From NCBI RefSeq assembly GCF_900112375.1, contig NZ_FOLS01000003.1, forward strand, positions 272,415 through 336,414: a stretch of DNA of 64,000 nt. Direction: 5' to 3'. Below the pieces are notes generated by a model. It saw nothing but the letters and a program-made list of their open reading frames with translations. It ran no database searches and was not told the origin of the DNA. The DNA is from Pseudomonas citronellolis. GTDB lineage: Bacteria; Pseudomonadota; Gammaproteobacteria; Pseudomonadales; Pseudomonadaceae. This document shows positions 9,055-22,868 of this stretch, in pieces (within the stretch, counting starts at the first letter, position 1; each line of letters starts with the position of its first letter). A program made the translations under genes and the position numbers.

Positions 9055-9483
9055 ATGAAAACTTTCACCGCGAAACCAGAAACTGTTAAGCGCGACTGGT
9101 TCGTCGTCGACGCTGCTGGCCTGACCCTGGGTCGTCTGGCTACCGAAATCGCTACCCGCCTGCGCGGCAAGCACAAGCCGGAATACACCCCGCACGTTGA
9201 CACCGGCGACTACATCGTCGTCATCAACGCCGAACAGGTCCGTGTCACCGGCGCCAAAGCCACCGACAAGATGTACTACCATCACTCGGGCTTCCCGGGC
9301 GGTATCAAGTCGATCAACTTCGAGAAGCTGATTGCCAAGGCTCCCGAGCGCGTCATCGAGATCGCGGTCAAAGGCATGCTGCCGAAGAACCCGCTGGGTC
9401 GCGACATGTACCGCAAGCTGAAAGTGTACAAGGGTGCCAGCCACCCGCACACCGCTCAGCAGCCTCAAGAACTGAAGATTTAA
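9055..9483 (+). CDS. rplM: 50S ribosomal protein L13
   Basis: The 142-residue protein matches L13 throughout: the N-terminal [27 protein letters not shown], and the conserved MLPKNPLGR block. It is an early-assembly protein of the large subunit. Codon choice (AAA, CGT and GTT more frequent than in neighbours) fits very high expression. It is followed 14 bases later by rpsI, the universal partner in this operon. Confidence 0.98.
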   Translation: MKTFTAKPETVKRDWFVVDAAGLTLGRLATEIATRLRGKHKPEYTPHVDTGDYIVVINAEQVRVTGAKATDKMYYHHSGFPGGIKSINFEKLIAKAPERVIEIAVKGMLPKNPLGRDMYRKLKVYKGASHPHTAQQPQELKI

Positions 9484-9497
9484 CGGGATAGCACATC

Positions 9498-9890
9498 ATG
9501 TCGGCGACTCAAAATTACGGCACTGGCCGTCGTAAGACCGCTACCGCACGCGTCTTCCTGCGTCCGGGTACCGGCAATATCTCCATCAACAACCGCAGCC
9601 TGGACGTGTTCTTCGGCCGCGAAACCGCTCGCATGGTCGTACGTCAGCCGCTCGAGCTGACCGAGAACACCGAGAAGTTCGACATCTACGTCACCGTCGT
9701 CGGTGGTGGTGTCAGCGGCCAGGCCGGTGCGATCCGTCACGGTATCACCCGCGCCCTGATCGAATACGACGAGACCCTGCGCAGCACCCTGCGCAAGGCC
9801 GGCTACGTCACCCGCGATGCCCGTGAGGTTGAGCGTAAGAAAGTCGGTCTGCGTAAAGCGCGTAAGCGTCCGCAGTACTCCAAGCGTTAA
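9498..9890 (+). CDS. rpsI: 30S ribosomal protein S9
   Basis: The 130-residue protein has the S9 signatures [15 protein letters not shown] near the start and a basic C-terminal tail ending RKRPQYSKR, which reaches the P-site tRNA in the small subunit. It is the second gene of the rplM-rpsI operon and is closed by a strong terminator. Confidence 0.98.
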   Translation: MSATQNYGTGRRKTATARVFLRPGTGNISINNRSLDVFFGRETARMVVRQPLELTENTEKFDIYVTVVGGGVSGQAGAIRHGITRALIEYDETLRSTLRKAGYVTRDAREVERKKVGLRKARKRPQYSKR

Positions 9891-9902
9891 TACGACGCTT
9901 CG

Positions 9903-9941
9903 AAAAAAACGCCCAGTGCCGAGAGGACTGGGCGTTTTTTT
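9903..9941 (+). terminator. Terminator of rplM-rpsI
   Basis: ACGCCCAGT / ACTGGGCGT stem (loop GCCGAGAGG region) followed by seven T residues, directly after the rpsI stop. Confidence 0.9.
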
Positions 9942-10044
9942 ATGCCTAGGATTAAGGGGGTCGGCAATTTATGCGGCAAGGTGTCGCATGGCCTGGGGGC
10001 CGCATGGCGTAAGGGCTCCAGCTTCCTGCTCGGGGGTAATTACC

Positions 10045-10073
10045 TTGTCAGGTACAGGGCTTTTCTTTACCAT
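10045..10073 (+). promoter_or_regulatory. Possible sigma70 promoter of petABC
   Basis: TTGTCA (10045-10050) and TACCAT (10068-10073) lie 17 bases apart and 80 bases upstream of petA. This is the best-spaced pair in the 210-base gap after the rpsI terminator. Confidence 0.45.
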
Positions 10074-10152
10074 TTGGCGAATTTTTCTGCGGCACAACTT
10101 TTACTCTAAGGCCCGAGAAGATAACGGGCTAAAGCTGATGGGAGACGACTGA

Positions 10153-10743
10153 ATGAGTAATGACGGCGTGAATGCAGGCCGGCGTCGCTTCCTCGTCGCG
10201 GCCACTTCGGTGGTCGGCGCCGCGGGAGCTGTCGGAGCTGCGGTCCCGTTCGTGGGGTCATGGTTCCCCAGTGCCAAGGCCAAGGCGGCCGGCGCACCGG
10301 TGAAGGTGAACGTCGGCAAGATCGAGCCAGGGCAGCAGGTCATCGCTGAGTGGCGCGGCAAGCCGGTGTTCCTGGTTCACCGAACCAAGGAAATGCTCGA
10401 TGCCCTGCCGACCCTCGAAAGTCAGCTGGCCGACCCGGACTCCAAGGCCTCCGACCAGCCGACCTACGTCGATCCCAAGCTGCGCTCCATCAAGCCGGAA
10501 CTCGCCGTCATCGTTGGTATCTGCACCCACCTGGGCTGCTCGCCGACCTTCCGCCCGGAAGTCGCTCCCGCCGACCTCGGCCCGGACTGGAAGGGTGGCT
10601 ACTTCTGCCCCTGCCACGGCTCCCACTACGATCTGGCCGGTCGCGTCTACAAGGGCCAGCCCGCGCCCCTGAACCTGCCGATTCCGCCCTATAGCCTCGA
10701 TGGTGACGTGCTGACCATCGGTGTGGACCAGGAGAAAGCCTGA
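10153..10743 (+). CDS. petA: Ubiquinol-cytochrome c reductase Rieske iron-sulfur subunit
   Basis: The 196-residue bc1 subunit carries a 2Fe-2S cluster that takes electrons from ubiquinol. The cluster ligands are visible as CTHLGC and CPCHGSH. The N-terminus has a twin-arginine motif (GRRRFLVAAT, about residues 10-19) followed by a hydrophobic segment, fitting Tat-dependent membrane insertion. A GGGAGACGACTGA leader supplies the ribosome site. petA and petB overlap by one base (TGATG). Confidence 0.97.
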   Translation: MSNDGVNAGRRRFLVAATSVVGAAGAVGAAVPFVGSWFPSAKAKAAGAPVKVNVGKIEPGQQVIAEWRGKPVFLVHRTKEMLDALPTLESQLADPDSKASDQPTYVDPKLRSIKPELAVIVGICTHLGCSPTFRPEVAPADLGPDWKGGYFCPCHGSHYDLAGRVYKGQPAPLNLPIPPYSLDGDVLTIGVDQEKA

Positions 10744-11954
10744 TGAACAAGTTCATGGCTTGGGTCGATGCCCGCTTCCCCGCGACCAAGATGTGGGAAG
10801 ACCATCTGAGCAAGTATTACGCCCCGAAGAACTTCAACTTCTGGTACTTCTTCGGCTCCCTGGCACTGCTGGTGCTGGTCAACCAGATCCTCACCGGTAT
10901 CTGGCTGACCATGAGCTTCACGCCGTCCTCGGAAGAAGCCTTCGCCTCCGTGGAATACATCATGCGCGATGTGGACTACGGCTGGATCATCCGCTACATG
11001 CACTCCACCGGTGCATCGGCGTTCTTCATCGTGGTCTACCTGCACATGTTCCGCGGCCTGCTCTACGGCTCCTACCAGAAGCCGCGCGAACTGGTCTGGC
11101 TGTTCGGCATGCTGATCTACCTCGCCCTGATGGCCGAGGCCTTCATGGGCTACCTGTTGCCCTGGGGCCAGATGTCCTACTGGGGGGCCCAGGTGATCAT
11201 CTCGCTGTTCGGCGCCATCCCGGTGGTGGGCGAGGCGCTGGCGCAGTGGATCCGCGGTGACTTCCTGATCTCCGGCATCACCCTGAACCGCTTCTTCGCC
11301 CTGCACGTGATCGCCCTGCCGATCGTCCTGCTCGGCCTGGTGGTGCTGCACATCCTGGCGCTGCACGAAGTCGGCTCGAACAACCCCGACGGCGTGGACA
11401 TCAAGAAGAAGAAGGACGAGAACGGCATCCCGCTGGACGGCATCCCGTTCCACCCGTACTACACCGTCAAGGACATCCTCGGCGTGGTGGTCTTCCTGTT
11501 CGTGTTCTGCACCGTGATCTTCTTCTTCCCGGAAATGGGCGGGTTCTTCCTCGAGAAGCCCAACTTCGAGATGGCGAACCAGTTCAAGACCCCCGAGCAC
11601 ATCGCCCCGGTGTGGTACTTCACCCCGTTCTACGCGATTCTGCGCGCCGTTCCGGACAAGCTGATGGGCGTCATCGCCATGGGCGCCGCCATCGCCGTGC
11701 TGTTCGTACTGCCGTGGCTCGACCGTAGCCCGGTGCGCTCGATCCGCTACAAGGGCTGGCTGAGCAAGATCTGGCTGGTGATCTTCGCGGTGTCCTTCGT
11801 GATCCTCGGCTACTACGGCTCGCAAGCGCCGTCGCCGCTGGGCACCACGCTGTCGCGTCTGTGCACCATCCTGTATTTCGCGTTCTTCATCCTGATGCCG
11901 TTCTACACCCGGATGGAGAAAACCAAACCGGTTCCGGAAAGGGTGACTGGCTGA
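10743..11954 (+). CDS. petB: Cytochrome b subunit of the bc1 complex
   Basis: The 403-residue polytopic membrane protein binds hemes bL and bH and forms the quinol-oxidising and quinone-reducing sites. The paired heme-ligand histidines appear in MHSTGAS and VVYLHMFRG and in LHVIAL and LHILALH. The Qo-site PEWY motif reads PVWY here (APVWYFTPFY), the variant known from beta- and gamma-proteobacteria. It overlaps petA and petC by one base each, so the three subunits are translationally linked. Confidence 0.97.
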   Translation: MNKFMAWVDARFPATKMWEDHLSKYYAPKNFNFWYFFGSLALLVLVNQILTGIWLTMSFTPSSEEAFASVEYIMRDVDYGWIIRYMHSTGASAFFIVVYLHMFRGLLYGSYQKPRELVWLFGMLIYLALMAEAFMGYLLPWGQMSYWGAQVIISLFGAIPVVGEALAQWIRGDFLISGITLNRFFALHVIALPIVLLGLVVLHILALHEVGSNNPDGVDIKKKKDENGIPLDGIPFHPYYTVKDILGVVVFLFVFCTVIFFFPEMGGFFLEKPNFEMANQFKTPEHIAPVWYFTPFYAILRAVPDKLMGVIAMGAAIAVLFVLPWLDRSPVRSIRYKGWLSKIWLVIFAVSFVILGYYGSQAPSPLGTTLSRLCTILYFAFFILMPFYTRMEKTKPVPERVTG

Positions 11955-12736
11955 TGAAAAAGCAATTCGCAGCATTGATTCTGGCCCTGGTGCCCCTCTT
12001 CGGCTTCGCCGCCGAAGGCCACGGACCGGCCCTCGATCACGTCGACATCGACCTGACCGACAAAGCAGCCATGCAGGATGGCGCGCGTACCTTCGCCAAC
12101 TACTGCATGGGTTGCCACAGCGCCAAGTTCCAGCGCTACGAGCGCGTTGGCCGTGACCTGGGGATTCCCGAGGAGCTGATGCTCAGCCACCTGGTGTTCA
12201 CCGGGGCGAAGATCGGCGACCACATGGACATCGGCATGAAGCCGGCCGACGCCAAGGTCTGGTTCGGCGCCGCGCCGCCGGACCTGACCCTGGTGGCCCG
12301 CGTGCGTGGCACCGACTGGCTGTACACCTACCTGCGCTCCTTCTACGAGGATCCCAAGCGTCCGTGGGGGGTGAACAACAAGGTGTTCCCCAACGTCGGC
12401 ATGCCCAACGTGCTGGGTAGCGTGCAGGGCCGCCAGGTTATCGGTTGCAAGCAGATCCAGGTCGTGGAAAATGGCAAGAAGCAGTTCGATCCGCTGACCG
12501 GTACGCCGCTGACCCACGAGGCCTGCGACCAGCTCACCGTGGTGCCGAAGACCGGCCAGCTGACCGAGGCGCAGTTCGACGAGAAGGTGAAGAACCTGGT
12601 GACCTTCCTGGCTTACTCGGCTGACCCGAACAAGCTGGATTCCCACCGCATCGGCACCTACGTCCTGCTGTACCTGGCCTTCTTCTTCGTGTTCGCCTAC
12701 CTGCTCAAGCGCGAATACTGGAAGGACGTGCACTAA
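11954..12736 (+). CDS. petC: Cytochrome c1
   Basis: The 260-residue protein has a cleavable N-terminal signal (MKKQFAALILALVPLFGFAA), one heme-binding CMGCH motif, a methionine-containing segment IGMKPADAKVWFGAAPPDL as likely axial ligand, and a C-terminal membrane anchor (YVLLYLAFFFVFAYLL). It passes electrons from the Rieske protein to soluble cytochrome c in the periplasm. The ATG at 11954 is chosen because it overlaps the petB stop and starts the signal peptide. Confidence 0.97.
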   Translation: MKKQFAALILALVPLFGFAAEGHGPALDHVDIDLTDKAAMQDGARTFANYCMGCHSAKFQRYERVGRDLGIPEELMLSHLVFTGAKIGDHMDIGMKPADAKVWFGAAPPDLTLVARVRGTDWLYTYLRSFYEDPKRPWGVNNKVFPNVGMPNVLGSVQGRQVIGCKQIQVVENGKKQFDPLTGTPLTHEACDQLTVVPKTGQLTEAQFDEKVKNLVTFLAYSADPNKLDSHRIGTYVLLYLAFFFVFAYLLKREYWKDVH

Positions 12737-12760
12737 GCACAGTCAGTTCCAAGCGTTGAA

Positions 12761-12794
12761 GCGCGCGCGCCCTACGGGGCGCGCGCGTCTTTTT
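12761..12794 (+). terminator. Terminator of petABC
   Basis: GCGCGCGCGCC / GGCGCGCGCGC stem around CTACG followed by TCTTTTT, 25 bases after the petC stop. Confidence 0.85.
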
Positions 12795-12828
12795 ACCTCC
12801 CTGAAATGCTGTTGCGAGGAGGCCCGGC

Positions 12829-13446
12829 ATGGCCGCAGTCAATAAGCTCACCTGTTACTCCGACCCTGCCGATCACTACTGCCATCGTGTGCGTCTGGTC
12901 CTGGCGGAAAAGAACGTCCAGGCCGACATCGTCGAGGTCCAGGCCGGGCGCTGCCCGCCGAAGCTGGCCGAGGTGAACCCCTACGCCAGCGTGCCGACGC
13001 TGGTCGACCGTGATCTCGTGCTCTACGAATCGACGGTGATCATGGAGTATCTGGAGGAGCGCTATCCGCACCCGCCACTGATGCCGGTGTACCCGGTGGC
13101 GCGGGCCAACACCCGCCTGCTGGTGCACCGCATCCAGCGCGACTGGTGCGCCCTGGTCGACCGCATCCTCGACGATCGTCAGAAGGATGGCGATCGCGCC
13201 TTGGCGCGCAAGGAGTTGCGTGAGAGTCTAACGGGGGTGTCGCCGCTGTTCGCCGAGAAGGCTTTCTTCCTCAGCGAGGAGTTGAGCCTGGTCGACTGCT
13301 GCCTGCTGCCGATCCTCTGGCGCCTGCCGCTGCTCGGCATCGAGCTGCCGCGCCAGGCCAAACCGTTGCTCGACTACATGGAGCGGCAGTTCGCCCGTGA
13401 CGGCTTCCAGGCTAGTCTGTCCTCCATCGAACGTGATATGCGCTAA
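12829..13446 (+). CDS. sspA: Stringent starvation protein A
   Basis: This 205-residue GST-fold protein (thioredoxin-like N-domain from [19 protein letters not shown], helical C-domain from about 90) binds RNA polymerase rather than glutathione. In gamma-proteobacteria it acts in stationary phase and stress, and in Pseudomonas-like bacteria with MglA-like partners. GAGGAGG lies ten bases before the ATG. sspB follows after eight bases, the standard pairing. Confidence 0.95.
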   Translation: MAAVNKLTCYSDPADHYCHRVRLVLAEKNVQADIVEVQAGRCPPKLAEVNPYASVPTLVDRDLVLYESTVIMEYLEERYPHPPLMPVYPVARANTRLLVHRIQRDWCALVDRILDDRQKDGDRALARKELRESLTGVSPLFAEKAFFLSEELSLVDCCLLPILWRLPLLGIELPRQAKPLLDYMERQFARDGFQASLSSIERDMR

Positions 13447-13454
13447 GGAAACCG

Positions 13455-13865
13455 ATGATGAATTCCAGTCGACCCTACCTCGTACGAGCCCTCTATGAGT
13501 GGATCGTCGACAACGGCTGTACACCGCATATCCTGGTGAACGCCGAGTATCCGGGGGTCAGGGTGCCGCCGGGCTATGCCAGCGACGGCCAGATCGTCCT
13601 CAACGTGTCGCCCACGGCCGTGCGCCACCTGCAGATGGACAACGAGGCGGTGAGTTTCGAGGGGCGCTTCGGTGGCGTGGCGCAGAGCCTGTACATCCCG
13701 TCCCAGGCGGTGATGGCGGTCTACGCGAGGGAGAATGGCCAGGGCATGGTCTTCGACCTGGAGCCGCCGGTGCCGGCGGACGACGAGGAGTTGCAGGACG
13801 ACGGTGGCCCCAGCGACGAGCCGCCAAGGCCCAGCGGGCGGCCCAGCCTGAAAGTGGTCAAGTAG
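13455..13865 (+). CDS. sspB: ClpXP specificity-enhancing factor SspB
   Basis: The 136-residue adaptor delivers ssrA-tagged proteins to ClpXP. The folded N-terminal domain (RPYLVRALYEWIVDNG, then a beta-rich part to about residue 110) is followed by an acidic, disordered linker. The C-terminal tail GRPSLKVVK is the ClpX-binding peptide known in this family. Two adjacent ATGs make the exact first residue uncertain. Confidence 0.95.
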   Translation: MMNSSRPYLVRALYEWIVDNGCTPHILVNAEYPGVRVPPGYASDGQIVLNVSPTAVRHLQMDNEAVSFEGRFGGVAQSLYIPSQAVMAVYARENGQGMVFDLEPPVPADDEELQDDGGPSDEPPRPSGRPSLKVVK

Positions 13866-13895
13866 GAAAAAAGGCGATCCGAGGATCGCCTTTTT
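13866..13895 (+). terminator. Terminator of sspAB
   Basis: AAGGCGATCC / GGATCGCCTT stem followed by TTTTT immediately after the sspB stop. Confidence 0.9.
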
Positions 13896-13974
13896 CATGC
13901 CCTCACGGTCGCGATGGTTCGCCGCCAGGTGGCATTTCTCCGGTGTGCCAACGCCTACGGCGTTATCCGCCGAA

Positions 13975-14179
13975 TCGCGGACGGAGTCCGCTCCTAGCCC
14001 TCCCGGCAAACACAACGCCCCGTAGGATGGTGTTGAGCGAAGCGATACCCGTCGCCACGACCACATGGGTTTCGCCCAGGCTCAACCCATCCAACGAAAA
14101 GCACCTCGGCGCGGCCTGCAGGACAGTTGCTCCTACGGTTCCAGGGAAGCACGGGCGTAGGAGCGGACTCCGTCCGCGA
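13975..14179. repeat. Repeat island: two REPs flanking a GTAGGATG-type palindromic repeat
   Basis: The gap 13896-14270 between sspB and dolP holds no gene. REP copies of the GCGGAC subtype lie at 13975-13997 (minus orientation, decayed at its GTAG head to CTAG) and 14157-14179 (plus). Between them, 14022-14095 is a different imperfect palindrome that starts GTAGGATGG and ends CAACCCATCCAAC. Its internal halves are AGCGATACCCGTCG and ATGGGTTTCGC. A second copy of that family is at 50649-50719. Confidence 0.8.
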
Positions 14180-14270
14180 TTGGATTCACCGGCCACGCCG
14201 GACACCTCGGTGGCACGGCCAGCGGCGGATAACCGCGAATGGTTATGCGCCCTACAGCGGTCGCGGTAGC

Positions 14271-14300
14271 AAGAAAAAGCCCCGCGTGGCGGGGCTTTTT
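14271..14300 (-). terminator. Terminator of the lpoA-yraN-diaA-dolP unit
   Basis: AAAAAGCCCCGC / GCGGGGCTTTTT perfect stem located 17 bases past the dolP stop, symmetric enough to work on both strands. Confidence 0.85.
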
Positions 14301-14317
14301 CAACTGGTTGAGGTCGC

Positions 14318-15894
<1,577 letters not shown>

Positions 15895-15898
<4 letters not shown>

Positions 15899-17712
15899 AG
15901 GCCGCCGTTCTCCAGCGGCTGTGCCCGGCCATTGCGGAACTCCGCCCAGGGCAGCTGGCGCTGGATGCGCTGGTTGGGCGCCAGGCTCAGGTTGCCGGTG
16001 AAGCCGTCGAGCTGCATGCTCGGCAGGGCCTTGAGTTCCGGCAGGCGCGGCGCCAGGCGGTAGGCGTCGGCGCCCATGGCGTAGAGGCGGCCGAGGCTGC
16101 TGGCGGCCTGCGGCCACTGGGCCACGACCTGCTGGCGCAGCGGGTTGCCGGTCTGCAGCAGCCAGGGCGTCTCGCAGAAACGGATGCCGTTGAGGTCCTG
16201 GTCCTGCGCCGGGTTGTTCTGCCCGGTGTAGAGGTTGGAGGTGGCGTAGACCGGCAGGTCGCCGGCGTACTGGAAGGCCAGGGTCGGCTTGATCTGGCGC
16301 GCCTGTTGCGGGGTCGAGGCGAGGAAGATGAAGTCGATGTCCTGGCGGCGCGAGGGCTGGGTGTCGACGTTGCTGTCGAGAACGCCCTGCAGGCGCTTGG
16401 CGCGGCCTTCGCTCTGGCGCAGCTGGAGCAGGTCGGCGATCTGCTGGGCCAGCTCCACCGGCTGGTCGACGTGCTCGGCGGCGATCAGGGTGCCGCCGCG
16501 GGCCTGCCAGTCACGGCTGAAGGCCGCCAGCACGCGGTCGCCCCAGTCGCCGCGCGGCACCAGAGCCACGGCGCGGCGCTGGCCGTCGTCCCAGGCCTTG
16601 CGGGCCACTTCGCGGGCCTCGTCCTCGGCCGACAGGCCGAACTGGAACAGCTGGGCCGGGCCGGTCTGGGCGCTGTCGGTGTAGTTCAGGGCCAGGGTGG
16701 TGATGGGCAACTGCGGGCGATCGCCGAGTTGCTTGACCAGCGGCTTCTCCAGCGGGCCGACCACCAGTTGCACGCCGTCGGCCTGGGCCTGGCGGTAGAA
16801 GTCGTCCAGCGAGCGCACCTGGCTGCTGTCGTAGAGCTGGATGGCCGGCTGCTGGCTGCCACTCTGCTGGGCCTGGTAGTAGGCGGCCATGAAGCCGTCC
16901 TGCAGGGCTCGGGCGACGCCGGCCAGCTGGCCCTGCTGGGGCAGCAGCAGGCCGATCTTGTTCAGCGGCTGGGCGGCCAGCGACTTGAGCTTCTCCAGGG
17001 CGTCCGGCAGTTGCTTGGCCGCCGGGTGCTGCGGGTTCTGCTGGCGCCAGGTGTCGATGTTGGCCTGCTGCTCCTGCAGGGTCGAGGCGCTCTTCACCAC
17101 GCGGGCCAGCTCCATCCAGCCGTTCAGGTCGCCTTCGTTGGCCACGGGTTGCAACTGCTCCACCGGCAGGCTGGAGACCAGGCCCCAGATGGCCTCGTGG
17201 TTGGCCTTGCTGGCCTCGGCGTTGAGCAGCGGGTCGACGAACACGCGTTCGCGGGCGGCGGCCAGGGTCTGGCCGTCGGCGGCCAGGGCCTGGGCCTTGA
17301 CCAGGCCGCTGCGCGCCTGCTGTTCCACCGGCAGTTCGCCCAGGTGGGTGAAGCTGGGGTGGTCGAAGGCCTTGAGGGCGGCCTTGGGCTTGTTGCGGGC
17401 CAGGGCGATCTGCGCGTCCAGGGTGCTGGCGAAAATCTGCTGCGCCGGCTTCAGGCTATCCATCGGGATCTGTTCGAGGATCTGCGCGGCGCGGCCGACG
17501 TCCTTCTGCTGGTAGGCCAGGTCGGCGGCCGACAGCTTGAGCAGCACGGCTTCCTCGGGCTTGGCGGTGGCGGCCTGCTGCAGCAGTTGCTCGATGCTGG
17601 CGTTCGGGGTGCGCGGCAGTTCGCCGAGGTTGGAAGAGGGCGAACTGGCGCAGGCGGCCAGCAGGGTGGCCAGGCACAGGGCGGAAAGCGGACGCAGTCG
17701 AGCGATCATCAT
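15895..17712 (-). CDS. lpoA: Penicillin-binding protein activator LpoA
   Basis: The 605-residue outer-membrane lipoprotein has a signal ending LLAACASS (lipid-modified cysteine about residue 20). An N-terminal TPR-rich region (about 35-300) is followed by a periplasmic-binding-protein-like domain (from [16 protein letters not shown], about 305, to the end). In E. coli LpoA activates PBP1A transpeptidase activity. The ATG at 17712 begins a tandem ATGATG. The gene is divergent from rsmI across 126 bases, with TACAAT -10-like boxes for both directions (17748-17753 and 17798-17803). Confidence 0.94.
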
Positions 17713-17838
17713 CGGGCTTCTCGTGGCGCATTCAAAAAGAGTCGGCAATTGTACCCAAGGCGGCTGGCTGAGGCGATGGCGGGTGCCGGAAACGGGATAC
17801 AATGGGGAATTTTCCGGTTCGGGCTTAAGGAGTGCTGC

Positions 17839-18681
17839 GTGTCCCTCGGTACCTTGTATGTGGTGGCTACGCCCATCGGCAACCTCGACGACATCAGCGC
17901 CCGCGCCCAGCGCACCCTGCGCGAGGTGGCCCTCATCGCCGCCGAGGACACCCGCCATTCGATCCGCCTGCTGCAGCACTTCGGCATCGAGACGCCGCTG
18001 GCCGCCTGCCACGAGCACAACGAGCGCGAGCAGGGCGGGCGCTTCATCACCCGCCTGCTGGCGGGGGACGACGTGGCGCTGGTGTCCGACGCCGGCACGC
18101 CGCTGATTTCCGACCCCGGCTACCACCTGGTGCGCCAGGCGCGCGCCGCGGGTATCCGGGTGGTCCCGGTGCCGGGGGCCTGCGCGCTGATCGCCGGGTT
18201 GTCGGCGGCGGGCCTGCCGTCGGACCGCTTCGTCTTCGAAGGGTTCCTGCCGGCGAAGACCGCCGGGCGCAAGGCGCGCCTGGAGGCGCTGCGCGAGGAG
18301 CCGCGCACGCTGATCTTCTACGAGGCGCCGCACCGCATCCTGGAGTGCATCCAGGACATGGCCGAGGTGTTCGGCGAGGCGCGCCAGGCGGTGCTGGCCC
18401 GCGAGTTGACCAAGACCTTCGAGACCCTCAAGGGCCTGCCCCTGGGTGAACTGCGCGACTGGGTGGCGGCGGACGCCAACCAGCAGCGCGGCGAGTGCGT
18501 GCTGCTGCTGGCCGGCTGGGAGGCGCCTGAGGAAGAGGGCATCGACGCCGAATCGCTGCGGGTGCTCGACCTGCTGCTGGCGGAGCTGCCGGTCAAGCGC
18601 GCGGCGGCGCTGGCGGCGGAGATCACCGGTGTGCGCAAGAACCTGCTGTACCAGGCGGCGCTGGAGCGCAAGGCGGACTGA
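17839..18681 (+). CDS. rsmI: 16S rRNA 2'-O-ribose C1402 methyltransferase
   Basis: The 280-residue tetrapyrrole-methylase-fold enzyme methylates the 2'-OH of C1402 in 16S rRNA. Visible signatures are [14 protein letters not shown] at the start, AAEDTRHS, and [12 protein letters not shown]. The GTG start at 17839 has AAGGAG seven bases upstream and gives the usual length. It partners with RsmH, encoded 1.2 kb downstream, which makes the N4-methylation of the same nucleotide. Confidence 0.95.
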   Translation: MSLGTLYVVATPIGNLDDISARAQRTLREVALIAAEDTRHSIRLLQHFGIETPLAACHEHNEREQGGRFITRLLAGDDVALVSDAGTPLISDPGYHLVRQARAAGIRVVPVPGACALIAGLSAAGLPSDRFVFEGFLPAKTAGRKARLEALREEPRTLIFYEAPHRILECIQDMAEVFGEARQAVLARELTKTFETLKGLPLGELRDWVAADANQQRGECVLLLAGWEAPEEEGIDAESLRVLDLLLAELPVKRAAALAAEITGVRKNLLYQAALERKAD

Positions 18682-18731
18682 GGCATTGGTTCGCGAATCC
18701 AAGACCTTCGTACCAGGCTGGCGGATTGCCC

Positions 18732-18760
18732 TTGCGGCAGGTCGCCGCTGTCGCTAACCT
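18732..18760 (+). promoter_or_regulatory. Probable promoter of rnpB
   Basis: TTGCGG (18732-18737), 17 bases, TAACCT (18755-18760), then a GC-rich discriminator leading to the expected RNA 5' end at about 18770. Confidence 0.5.
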
Positions 18761-18769
18761 TGGCGGCGG

Positions 18770-19122
18770 AGAGTCGATTGGACAGTCGCTGCTCCGTGGT
18801 TCGCCACGGGGGGGAGGAAAGTCCGGGCTCCATAGGGCAGAGTGCCAGGTAACGCCTGGGAGGCGCGAGCCTACGGAAAGTGCCACAGAAAATAACCGCC
18901 TAAGCGCTACAGCGCCGGTAAGGGTGAAAAGGTGCGGTAAGAGCGCACCGCACGGCTGGCAACAGTGCGTGGCTAGGTAAACCCCACTCGGAGCAAGACC
19001 AAATAGGAATCCGTTGCGTGGCCCGCGCTGGATTCGGGTAGGTCGCTTGAGGCGTTCAGTGATGGATGTCCCAGAGGAATGGCTGTCCTCGACAGAACCC
19101 GGCTTACAGATCGACTCTCTCC
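18770..19122 (+). ncRNA. rnpB: RNase P RNA (class A)
   Basis: This is the catalytic RNA of RNase P, which matures tRNA 5' ends. The terminal helix is formed by AGAGTCGAT at 18770 and ATCGACTCT ending at 19118. The conserved GAGGAAAGTCCGGGCTCC (CR-I) follows the first hairpin. CAGAAAATAACCGCC, the universally conserved GGTAAGGGTGAAAAGGTG region and, near the 3' end, the CAGAACCCGGCTTACAGATCG-type P4 partner are all present. The exact 3' end is set by analogy. Confidence 0.95.
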
Positions 19123-19200
19123 TCTTTTCCCACTTCTTCCCACAACGACCATTTGTCGCGCGATGGAAGAAGCATAAATCTTAAGAAGTTGCTTTAAGTA

Positions 19201-19237
19201 GAAAAGCCCAGTGTTTTGAAAACACTGGGCTTTTTGC
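19201..19237 (+). terminator. Terminator downstream of rnpB
   Basis: AAGCCCAGTGTTTT / AAAACACTGGGCTT stem followed by TTT, 80 bases beyond the RNase P RNA. No gene is seen between 19123 and 19430. Confidence 0.85.
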
Positions 19238-19325
19238 CTTTCAAGGTGGCGTCAAAAACACTGCGAAACCTCTTAAAAGCACGCTAAATCTCCGTCCTAT
19301 AAGGATTTTTCCCTCCAGCCTCGCC

Positions 19326-19355
19326 TTGACGGTGGGGAGCGCGCATTTCTATAGT
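19326..19355 (+). promoter_or_regulatory. Sigma70-type promoter of the mraZ/dcw cluster
   Basis: TTGACG (19326-19331) and TATAGT (19350-19355) are separated by 18 bases. A start site about seven bases downstream would fall at the first MraZ box, which begins at 19362. Confidence 0.7.
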
Positions 19356-19361
19356 GTGCGC

Positions 19362-19401
19362 AAGTGGTATGAAGTGGGTAAAAGTGGGATCAATTGGCAA
19401 G
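19362..19401 (+). promoter_or_regulatory. MraZ operator: four 10-bp direct repeats
   Basis: Four consecutive 10-mers read AAGTGGTATG, AAGTGGGTAA, AAGTGGGATC and AATTGGCAAG. This is the TGGGN direct repeat with 10-bp periodicity that MraZ binds in E. coli and other bacteria. The array starts at the predicted transcription start and ends 29 bases before the mraZ GTG, so binding would block the cluster promoter. Confidence 0.8.
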
Positions 19402-19430
19402 GAAAGCCAACCACCGGGGGAAACGCTGAC

Positions 19431-19886
19431 GTGTTTCGCGGAGCTAACGCCATCAGTCTCGACGCCAAAGGGCGCCTCGCGATGCCGAGTCGGTATCGTG
19501 ACGAGCTCGTTTCGCGTTGCAATGGCCAGCTCATCGTCACCATCGATGCCGTCGACCCCTGCCTGACCGTCTACCCCTTGCCCGAATGGGAAATCATCGA
19601 AGCCAAGCTCCGCGAGCTGCCCTCGCTGCGTGAAGAGACGCGGCGCCTGCAGCGTTTGCTGATCGGCAACGCGGTGGACCTGGAACTGGATGGCAACGGG
19701 CGTTTCCTGGTGCCGCCGCGGCTGCGCGAGTACGCCAAGCTGGACAAGCGGGCGATGCTCGTCGGCCAGTTGAACAAGTTCCAGCTGTGGGACGAAGACA
19801 AGTGGAATGCGGTGGCAGAGGCCGACCTCGCCGCCATCAAGGAACCCGGCGGACTGCCGGACGAACTACGCGACCTTATTTTGTGA
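19431..19886 (+). CDS. mraZ: Transcriptional repressor MraZ
   Basis: The 151-residue AbrB-fold protein has two MraZ repeats, [19 protein letters not shown] (about 8-26) and [19 protein letters not shown] (about 82-101), each with the DNA-contacting DxxGR signature. It represses the dcw promoter by binding the adjacent repeats. The start is the GTG at 19431, which yields the conserved MFRGAN N-terminus. It is the first gene of the cluster. Confidence 0.96.
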   Translation: MFRGANAISLDAKGRLAMPSRYRDELVSRCNGQLIVTIDAVDPCLTVYPLPEWEIIEAKLRELPSLREETRRLQRLLIGNAVDLELDGNGRFLVPPRLREYAKLDKRAMLVGQLNKFQLWDEDKWNAVAEADLAAIKEPGGLPDELRDLIL

Positions 19887-19894
19887 GCCTGCCT

Positions 19895-22867
<2,973 letters not shown>

Positions 22868-22868
<1 letters not shown>

